From VRUG01 sp965372745 (GTDB lineage Bacteria; Planctomycetota; Phycisphaerae; Sedimentisphaerales; Anaerobacaceae), in NCBI GenBank assembly GCA_965372745.1, contig CBDVDM010000051.1, positions 1 through 5,197 on the forward strand: 5,197 bases of DNA, given 5' to 3'. Below the pieces are notes generated by a model. That model made no database searches. It was not told the DNA's origin and saw nothing but the letters and a program-made list of their open reading frames with translations. Position 1 is the first letter of the stretch. Each line of letters begins with the position of its first letter. This document shows positions 1-5,197 of the stretch, in pieces. The position numbers were made by a program, and so were the translations under genes.

Positions 1-499
1 GCTTCTGAACTTCCTTTGTAACATCAATTTCAGGCGGAGTCAGGCTGGCGCGAGCGGTATAAAATTCGTTATTAAGCCGGGCGATCTGTTCATGGTCGGC
101 ATTTAGAAAAGTGGGTGTGTAAATAGTAATAGAATAAATTATCACAGAAAAAAGGATAAGCAGAACAACATCCAGTATGATTATGCCAAAAAGTTTGCCG
201 ACGATAAGTTCCCAGCGATGTATGGGTTTTGTAAGAACGGTATATAATTGCTTTTGTTTTATGTCGTTTGTGAGAGAGTATGTTGATACAATTATTGTAA
301 ACAGGCAAAGCAGAAGACTTGTGAGTGAGAGGCCATAGCTTACAAAAGTTTGTAATCTTCCCTTAAGTGTTCCGTCCCCGGTGGTTATAAAGCCCATGAC
401 AGGCAGCAGGATGATGAGCAGAATGATAAAAGTAACCGGCGTTTTCATCCTTAGAGCCTGTTTTAGTGTATTTGTAGTAACGGCCCAAATACTACGCAT
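1..499 (-). CDS. ABC-2 type transporter permease subunit, N-terminal part (runs off left edge)
   Basis: This is the membrane half of an ABC exporter, the likely partner of the ATPase encoded just upstream. The frame reads MRSIWAVTTNTLKQALRMKT and stays open for 166 codons to the window edge, so the C-terminus is missing. Three membrane segments are visible at about residues 22-40, 53-75 and 103-127. Between the second and third lies a cytoplasmic stretch (about 76-102) with the motif LTKPIHRWELIVGK, typical of ABC-2 permeases, where it forms the coupling region facing the ATPase. After the third segment comes a polar stretch (128-166) that probably lies outside the membrane. The ATG lies inside the last codons of the ATPase gene (8-base overlap), which suggests translational coupling. 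The substrate is unknown. The family call is firm. The ending, total length and number of further membrane segments cannot be seen. Confidence 0.85.
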   Translation of the reverse strand, partial: MRSIWAVTTNTLKQALRMKTPVTFIILLIILLPVMGFITTGDGTLKGRLQTFVSYGLSLTSLLLCLFTIIVSTYSLTNDIKQKQLYTVLTKPIHRWELIVGKLFGIIILDVVLLILFSVIIYSITIYTPTFLNADHEQIARLNNEFYTARASLTPPEIDVTKEVQK

Positions 500-1721
500 T
501 ATCTGAATCCCCCTGGGAACTATCAGCCTGGGGCTTGTCCTGTTGTTCGCTATTGTCTGAGGTTAACTGGTCTAATATGCTTTTTTTGACTTGTTCATCC
601 TGTTCGACTGGTTCACTCTCTTCGACATGTGCAGGCTGAACAGTTTGTACCTGCTCAGTAAGTTTGCTGATAAGTTTATCGTCGGGTTTTTGTTCCGTGG
701 TTTGGACTGGTTTGGCTTGTTGAGTTGTTGTGGATTCGACGGTGCTGTCTTTTGAAACTTTTGCTGTGACAAGTTTGTCGAGAATATCGGGTTCGAGTGG
801 TTTTGAAACAAGAAAGTCACTGATTTTTGTAGCGGAGTCAGAAACGACACCGCTTGTCGTTTTACCCTGCCCTCTTGCAGCGGCAACAGTTTTGATAAAG
901 AATGTTTCGAGTTTGTCCATCGGAGATGTTATATCATAGTCAGCTTGTTCATTTTGAATAATCTTTTCGATTTGTTCGACAGCGTTATCACTAATGTTTC
1001 CGATGGTAATCTGTTTTTTATTTGTTTGTGTGAGCAGTTCTTTTACGCGACCTTTTGTTTGAATTTTTCCGCCATAAAGAATCGCTATTCTGTCGCAGAC
1101 ATCTTCGACATCTGCAAGAAGATGGCTGCAAAGTAATATGGTTTTCCCTCGTTTTGCCAACTGGATGATGAGGTTTTTTATCTGCCTTGTCCCAAGAGGG
1201 TCGAGTCCTGTTGTCGGTTCGTCAAGAATGAGTAAATCCGGGTCATTGATAAGGGCCTGCGCAAGGCCGATTCTTCTGGCCATACCTTTGGAAAACGTAC
1301 CTACTGGTCTGTTGGCTACGGCTTTTAGCCCTACCATCTCCAGCAGTGCTTCTATGCGAGCTTTGCGAACCCTGGCAGGTAAGCGAAATAATCTTCCGTA
1401 AAAATCAAGGGTTTCTCGCGCGTTGAGATACTTGTAGAGATAGGATTCTTCAGGCATAAAGCCGATTCTTTTGTTGACTTTCGGGTCGGTGCTGTCGCCG
1501 CCAAGGACTGTGTATCTTCCCCTTGTGGGATGCAGCAGGCCAAGAAGCAATTTCAAGGTTGTTGTTTTGCCTGAGCCATTAGGGCCTAAGAGACCAAAGA
1601 CCTCATTGTAGTGAATCCGGAGATTGAGCTCGTCGACGGCGTAGACTTTGTCACGCCCCCACCAGTCAGAAAAAACCTTAGTCAAAGAAAAAGTTTCAAC
1701 GGCGTATTCGTTATTAGTCAT
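492..1721 (-). CDS. ABC-2 type exporter ATP-binding protein with long acidic C-terminal tail
   Basis: This is the ATP-hydrolysing subunit of an ABC exporter at the cytoplasmic face of the inner membrane. All nucleotide-binding motifs are present: Walker A GPNGSGKTT (residues 46-54), signature FSKGM (143-147), Walker B LLILDEP (163-169), D-loop GLDP (172-175) and switch His200. The Q-loop position carries Glu91 (FMPEE), a substitution I recall in ABC-2 exporter ATPases of the GldA/CcmA kind. The conventional domain ends near residue 280 with the block KLETFFIKTV. About 130 further residues follow, rich in Gln, Glu, Asp, Ser and Thr and with no recognisable fold; most relatives stop at 240-320 residues. 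The ATG is the first in frame after an in-frame TAA, and no clear Shine-Dalgarno is seen. It starts 33 bases after the P-ATPase and overlaps the permease gene. Substrate unknown: drug, lipid, polysaccharide and envelope roles all remain possible. Confidence 0.93.
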   Translation of the reverse strand: MTNNEYAVETFSLTKVFSDWWGRDKVYAVDELNLRIHYNEVFGLLGPNGSGKTTTLKLLLGLLHPTRGRYTVLGGDSTDPKVNKRIGFMPEESYLYKYLNARETLDFYGRLFRLPARVRKARIEALLEMVGLKAVANRPVGTFSKGMARRIGLAQALINDPDLLILDEPTTGLDPLGTRQIKNLIIQLAKRGKTILLCSHLLADVEDVCDRIAILYGGKIQTKGRVKELLTQTNKKQITIGNISDNAVEQIEKIIQNEQADYDITSPMDKLETFFIKTVAAARGQGKTTSGVVSDSATKISDFLVSKPLEPDILDKLVTAKVSKDSTVESTTTQQAKPVQTTEQKPDDKLISKLTEQVQTVQPAHVEESEPVEQDEQVKKSILDQLTSDNSEQQDKPQADSSQGDSDNA

Positions 1722-1754
1722 TGCAATTACCAGATGTTAGGTTTTTTGTTACGT

Positions 1755-3659
1755 TTAGGCAATCAGCTCTTCGCCTGACCTTACAAGTCTTGCACTGTTA
1801 AAGACAACCAGAAGAGAGCCGGCAAAATGTAATACAGCAGCAATCTCCGGTGTTAAAATCCTGAAAGATGAAATTCCGAGAATAATAAATGTTATACCAA
1901 AGCCGAGATTCTGGTTGATAACCTTTCTTGTTTTACGTGAAAGTTTGACCAAAAAAGGCAGACGTTTTAAATCATTGTTCATCAAAGCTATCGAGGCTGA
2001 ATTAATTGCGACATCACTGCCGGCAGCACCCATAGCGATACCAAGGTCCCCTGCCGCCAAAGCAGGAGCGTCGTTTATACCATCGCCAACAACGACAGTT
2101 ATATGTCCATCTTTTTTGATTTGTTCAACAATTGCGAGTTTGTCCTGAGGCAGGCAGTGGGCCTTAAAATCAGTACAGCCCAACTCGGCAGCAACTCGAC
2201 TGGCAACCTCTTCTCTGTCACCGGTAAGCATAGTTACCTTTTTAATACCGATATCAAACAATTCTTTTACAGCTTTTTGTGCTTCGGGTCTTGTTTTGTC
2301 CTGCAGTCCGATCCAGCCGATGCATTGGGAATTTTTTGCGATATATAGTGTACTAAAGCCCTGTTCTTCATGGAGTGCTGGGTCTTCGATATTGCTGGTA
2401 TCGATATTCTGTTCCTGCAGGAAGCTGGCACGACCAACAATTACGTTAGCGGAATCGATTTTTGCAGTGACACCCTTTCCGGGAGTTTCTGTGAAATCAT
2501 CGGGTTGTTTTAAATTAAGGTTGGCTTGCCTGGTGACATTCTGCAAAGCTCTTGCGGCTGGATGCTTACTCATTTGTTCGGCTGAGGCTGCCAAAGAAAG
2601 CAGTTCAGCAGGTTCGATATCATCGGCAGGTGTTAGTTTCGTTACATACAACTGGCCTGTTGTCAGGGTTCCGGTCTTGTCAAAAACCATAGCAGTTATT
2701 TTTCCAGCGATTTCAAGGTCAGCAACATTTTTGACAAGGATACCTAAACGAGCAGAAGCTGAGATTGCAGCTACCATAGCGGTTGGAGTTGCCAGAATCA
2801 ACGCACATGGGCATGAGATGACAAGAATGGTAATGGCATAATCAATATTTCTTGTAAAAAACAGGACAATGCCGGCAATCATGAGTATTGTCGGTGTATA
2901 CCATTTGACGTATCGGTCGATGATACGCATGATTGGGATTTTAGTTTGTTCTGCCTGTATAATCAGTGACTGGACTTTTCCAAGTGTCGTATCTTTTCCT
3001 GCTTTTGTGACGGTAATATCGAGAGCACCAGTAATATTTGTGGTACCTGCGAAAACCTGCATGCCGGGTACCTTGTCGACAGGCAGCGATTCGCCGGTAA
3101 TTGTCGCTTCGTTAACGGAGCTTAGTCCTTTTAAAACCTCACCGTCAGCAGGTATGTTGTCGCCGGGTCGAACACGGACGCAGTCACCGGGTTTTAACTT
3201 GCTGACCTTTACCTCTATTTCACTGCCGTTGCTATCGATGAGATTTGCTTTTACCGGGGTAAGTTTGATAAGTGATTCGATTGAAGCGCGGGCGCCGAGA
3301 GCAGTTCGTGACTCCATAAGCTCACTTAAAAGCATAAAAAAAGAAACTATGCCTGCAGTGACATATTCCTGCGTGACAAAGGCGGCAAAAATTGCCAGTG
3401 CAACAAGCTCATCCATGTGAGTTTCTTTTCTTATCAGGCTTTTGATTGCATGAAAAACAATGGGAGCACCGAGCAGTAAGGCACCGAGCATTGCAAGAAT
3501 CTGTGCGTGGTCACTGTCTGAGCCGTAAATGGGTTTTGCGATAACGCTGCTTATGAGGAGCATTCCGCCGGCTAATGTTCCCAGCAGTGCCAGACTTACA
3601 CGAATCTGTTTACCGTGGGTATGATGTTCCTGTTTAAACTGTAAATGTTGGTGAGCCAT
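1755..3659 (-). CDS. Heavy-metal translocating P1B-type ATPase without HMA domain
   Basis: This inner-membrane pump uses ATP to drive a transition or soft metal ion out of the cytoplasm. The 634 residues hold, in order, a His-rich start (five His in the first 15), membrane segments near 19-41, 52-72, 84-98 and 100-117, the actuator domain with TGES (188-191), segments near 255-270 and 274-297 with the metal-site motif CPC (283-285), phosphorylation motif DKTGTLT (327-333; Asp327 is phosphorylated), nucleotide-domain HP (366-367), GKGV (394-397) and VGR (408-410), then TGD (479-481), GDGINDAP (525-532) and two last segments near 584-601 and 603-624. No CxxC metal-binding domain is present at the N-terminus. 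The last segments carry N582/N584 and H611..GS..N621, which fit neither the textbook copper nor the zinc/cadmium pattern, so the metal is left open. The start is the first ATG after an in-frame TAA. Annotation pipelines might call it ZntA/CadA-like. Confidence 0.95.
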   Translation of the reverse strand: MAHQHLQFKQEHHTHGKQIRVSLALLGTLAGGMLLISSVIAKPIYGSDSDHAQILAMLGALLLGAPIVFHAIKSLIRKETHMDELVALAIFAAFVTQEYVTAGIVSFFMLLSELMESRTALGARASIESLIKLTPVKANLIDSNGSEIEVKVSKLKPGDCVRVRPGDNIPADGEVLKGLSSVNEATITGESLPVDKVPGMQVFAGTTNITGALDITVTKAGKDTTLGKVQSLIIQAEQTKIPIMRIIDRYVKWYTPTILMIAGIVLFFTRNIDYAITILVISCPCALILATPTAMVAAISASARLGILVKNVADLEIAGKITAMVFDKTGTLTTGQLYVTKLTPADDIEPAELLSLAASAEQMSKHPAARALQNVTRQANLNLKQPDDFTETPGKGVTAKIDSANVIVGRASFLQEQNIDTSNIEDPALHEEQGFSTLYIAKNSQCIGWIGLQDKTRPEAQKAVKELFDIGIKKVTMLTGDREEVASRVAAELGCTDFKAHCLPQDKLAIVEQIKKDGHITVVVGDGINDAPALAAGDLGIAMGAAGSDVAINSASIALMNNDLKRLPFLVKLSRKTRKVINQNLGFGITFIILGISSFRILTPEIAAVLHFAGSLLVVFNSARLVRSGEELIA

Positions 3660-3707
3660 AATATTTTATCTCGGGTTTACATATTAGTTTTAAACTTTGC
3701 TGCCCTT

Positions 3708-4997
3708 TTATTTTTTTCGGCTTTTTGGTTTTAAAGAAGGGTCTCTATTTATTTGTATCCTGATTTCTCTGCCTTTTGTGCCGGAAGTAGGCTGGATAAT
3801 CATTTTTTCTTCAGCGTTGTTCATGACATGTTCGATGGCATCCTGATAGATTTTTTGAATAACAAGTTTCGGCCGTTTTCGATATTCAGGCAATATCTGC
3901 TTTAAGTATTCGGCGTTTGCTTTTGCGGTTTCAACGATTTTTGTTCTGTATGCTCTTGAGTTAGCAATTTTTTCCTGAGATGTACCGGCAAGCTGGTCCC
4001 ATAGCCTGCTGTTTTGTTTGTCAGCATCTGAAAGTGTTTTATCGTTTAGCATCGCCAGCAGGTCGTGTGCAATAGGGCCTGCCGCTTCATTGAGAGAGTT
4101 TTCAGCGTAGATTTTTGCTTCGTTGACTTGAGTTTGGCTTTTCTGACTCGCAGTAATAGAGGCCTGGAAGGCATAATCGACCTGTCGAGGCCATGTTATG
4201 TCTGTAAGCAGTACCGAGATGGCAATAATGCCGGATTCGATTTCGTTGAGTTTTTGTTGTAATAATTTTTTAACGTGTTTCGGAATTTTGTCCTGGCTTG
4301 CAAGAGCCTGGTCGATTGTATAATGAACCATTGCAGTTACAACTGCATCCTCGACAAGATGTTTAAGCAGCGGTGTTACACTTTTTTCAATGATATCGGC
4401 ATAACTTTGCCCCGGTTTTAAATGCCGGATATAGACATTTTTGAAAAATCTTTCAGGGTCATCGATTTTGTAAGTGAACAGCCACTTGCTGTGTACAATG
4501 TTATAGTCACTTCCTTTTGTGGCAGCGGTTTGCAGGGCCTGTTTTGCGCCTCTTGTGATACAATAACCATCAATTACAGGATCCAAAGGTTTGTCAGGTC
4601 TTACTTTCGTTTTTGTTTCCTTCAGTAATTCTTTTTCCGACTGGTAGTACCAGAAGGAATTTACAGGAAGACTGTTTTTCTTCTCAACGGGAATTTTTAT
4701 AATTTCGTTAATAGGATACGGAAAGACCCAATGTGGTCCAGGCCCTAAGATTCTGTTTTCACCCGTGCCGCGAATCTTTCCAAATTTTAAGACAATTGCC
4801 TGTTCGTCTGGCGTAACCATTTCGAACCCTGAAGCAAGAAAAACAATTACAAGGACAACCATGATAACTTTTAATATGACAAAGCTGATTCTCAATGCTT
4901 CTGAGAGAGATTTGCCGGCAGCGCCAAGTTCTTCGTCTGTGTTTTTACTGTCAGCCTGAGGTTCGATTTTGTTATCGTTTTTATTTTGTTCGGTCAT
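3708..4997 (-). CDS. hflK: HflK-like SPFH/band 7 membrane protein
   Basis: This is a membrane-anchored SPFH protein. In other bacteria HflK and HflC assemble into a large cage around the membrane protease FtsH and modulate its activity. The N-terminus (1-36) is polar and presumably cytoplasmic, followed by one membrane segment (about 37-58). The SPFH domain then begins with VTPDEQAIVLKFGKI (61-75) and the block LGPGPHWVFPYPINEIIKIPV (84-104). An extra segment of roughly 45 residues (about 106-150) precedes the conserved NIVHSKWLFTYKIDDPERFF (166-185). A helical, probably coiled-coil region spans about 275-370 and ends with ILPEYRKRPKLVIQKIY (368-384), which aligns with LLPEYKAAPEITRERLY of E. 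coli HflK as I recall it. The C-terminus is short and basic. The start is the first usable ATG: an upstream in-frame ATG is closed by TAA. It follows the HflC-like gene by 27 bases. The family is secure; an FtsH partner is inferred, as no ftsH is visible here. Confidence 0.88.
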   Translation of the reverse strand: MTEQNKNDNKIEPQADSKNTDEELGAAGKSLSEALRISFVILKVIMVVLVIVFLASGFEMVTPDEQAIVLKFGKIRGTGENRILGPGPHWVFPYPINEIIKIPVEKKNSLPVNSFWYYQSEKELLKETKTKVRPDKPLDPVIDGYCITRGAKQALQTAATKGSDYNIVHSKWLFTYKIDDPERFFKNVYIRHLKPGQSYADIIEKSVTPLLKHLVEDAVVTAMVHYTIDQALASQDKIPKHVKKLLQQKLNEIESGIIAISVLLTDITWPRQVDYAFQASITASQKSQTQVNEAKIYAENSLNEAAGPIAHDLLAMLNDKTLSDADKQNSRLWDQLAGTSQEKIANSRAYRTKIVETAKANAEYLKQILPEYRKRPKLVIQKIYQDAIEHVMNNAEEKMIIQPTSGTKGREIRIQINRDPSLKPKSRKK

Positions 4998-5024
4998 AGT
5001 TATTTAATCCGTATGCATTTGGGA

Positions 5025-5197
5025 TTATTTTTTCGGTTGAATATCAGGTATTCCCTTTAATAGTTTAAAGGGTTCGGTATCTGCACTTAGAACGATAGTA
5101 GACCTTTCAGCCAGAATTTTCTTTAATGCTTCCACGTCTCTTAAGAACATGGCCAATTGCGGGTCAGCTTCGAGCATTTTGTAATATTTGGCAGCTT
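5025..5197 (-). CDS. hflC: HflC-like SPFH/band 7 protein, C-terminal 56 codons (runs off right edge)
   Basis: Only the end of this gene is in the window. The frame reads AAKYYKMLEADPQLAMFLRD and continues through EALKKILAERSTIVLSADTE and PFKLLKGIPDIQPKK to a TAA at 5027-5025. The pattern matches the C-terminal part of HflC as I recall it: a helix ending the coiled coil, a DP-x(4)-F-[LI]-R-x-[LV]-x-[AS] helix, a hydrophobic strand (TIVLSADTEPF, compare DVMVMSPDSDFF in E. coli) and a short polar end. With the HflK-like gene just downstream it forms the usual SPFH pair, but in HflC-then-HflK order, the reverse of the enterobacterial hflK-hflC arrangement. The membrane anchor and SPFH domain lie outside the window, so assignment to HflC rather than another band 7 protein rests on the C-terminus and context. 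Confidence 0.72.
   Translation of the reverse strand, partial: AAKYYKMLEADPQLAMFLRDVEALKKILAERSTIVLSADTEPFKLLKGIPDIQPKK
5053..5072. repeat. Perfect 8-bp inverted repeat with 4-base loop inside the end of the HflC-like gene
   Basis: The + strand reads CCCTTTAA-TAGT-TTAAAGGG, two exactly complementary arms. In the mRNA it lies about 25 bases before the HflC-like stop codon and encodes the residues PFKLLKG. A second, weaker 5-bp inverted repeat (GAATA-TCAGG-TATTC, 5039-5053) sits next to it, just nearer the stop codon. No run of U follows on the transcribed strand, so this is not a standard intrinsic terminator. It may be a chance result of codon choice or a weak mRNA structure between the two SPFH genes. 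Confidence 0.4.

Noticed and set aside
90..308. A 72-codon minus-strand frame inside the permease region
   Set aside because: It is out of frame with the permease, which has clear membrane segments and ABC-2 motifs over the same bases.
848..871. Walker A-like string GQGKTTSG (residues 284-291) in the ABC ATPase tail
   Set aside because: The required Gly five positions before GK is absent and there is no second Walker B or signature, so it is not a second nucleotide-binding domain.
572..886. A 104-codon minus-strand frame overlapping the ABC ATPase tail in another frame
   Set aside because: Its composition (Lys/Asn/Gln/Ser-rich) reflects the low-complexity tail read out of frame. It cannot be the original frame after a frameshift, because the main frame stays open and runs exactly into the coupled permease start.
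2296..3420. Two long plus-strand open frames (about 181 and 183 codons) opposite the P-ATPase gene
   Set aside because: They lie wholly antisense to a gene with every P-type ATPase motif, have no family resemblance and no separate context. They are shadows of biased codon use on the other strand.
3686..3696. Small inverted repeat AGTTT-T-AAACT in the gap before the P-ATPase gene, considered as a metal-regulator operator
   Set aside because: Five-base arms with a one-base spacer in AT-rich sequence are expected by chance, and no promoter elements are recognisable around it.
3660..3707. Possible intrinsic terminator around the T-rich stretch between the HflK-like and P-ATPase genes
   Set aside because: The A/T-rich run belongs to the Lys-rich C-terminus and stop of the HflK-like gene. 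On the transcribed strand it is A-rich rather than U-rich, and no GC-rich stem precedes it.

Overview
The window is a fully coding stretch in which all five genes lie on the minus strand, so transcription runs from right to left. Intergenic gaps are 27, 48 and 33 bases, and the last two genes overlap by 8 bases. This looks like the interior of one operon whose first and last visible genes both run off the window. No promoter, terminator, RNA gene, insertion sequence or CRISPR array was found, and no stretch over 50 bases lacks a gene.

In transcription order the window holds: (1) the last 56 codons of an HflC-like SPFH/band 7 protein; (2) a complete HflK-like SPFH protein of 429 residues with one N-terminal membrane segment and two insertions relative to enterobacterial HflK; (3) a complete P1B-type heavy-metal ATPase of 634 residues with a CPC membrane motif, a His-rich N-terminus and no N-terminal HMA domain; (4) a complete ABC-2-type exporter ATPase of 409 residues with an unusually long acidic, Gln/Ser/Thr-rich C-terminal tail; (5) the first 166 codons of the cognate ABC-2 membrane permease.

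The proteins suggest an anaerobic or environmental Planctomycetota bacterium, perhaps of the Phycisphaerae/Sedimentisphaerales kind. This rests on my recall of the style of the SPFH pair (LGPG-HWV-PYPI-EIIKIPV block), the P-ATPase (CPCALILATPTAM block) and the permease (KPIHRWELIVGK and ARASLTPPEIDV blocks), together with the weak or absent Shine-Dalgarno sequences. It is an inference without a database search. GC content looks moderate and was not measured.

Functionally, the SPFH pair would form a large membrane-bound scaffold, in other bacteria a regulator of the FtsH protease. The P-ATPase would move a soft or transition metal ion across the inner membrane. The ABC pair would export an unknown substrate or act in envelope maintenance. 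Their tight packing suggests a shared membrane or envelope homeostasis role, but no single pathway can be named from the sequence. The points most worth a second look are this conserved-looking mixed operon, the hybrid metal-site signature of the P-ATPase, the two insertions in the HflK-like protein, and the ABC ATPase tail with three similar short motifs.
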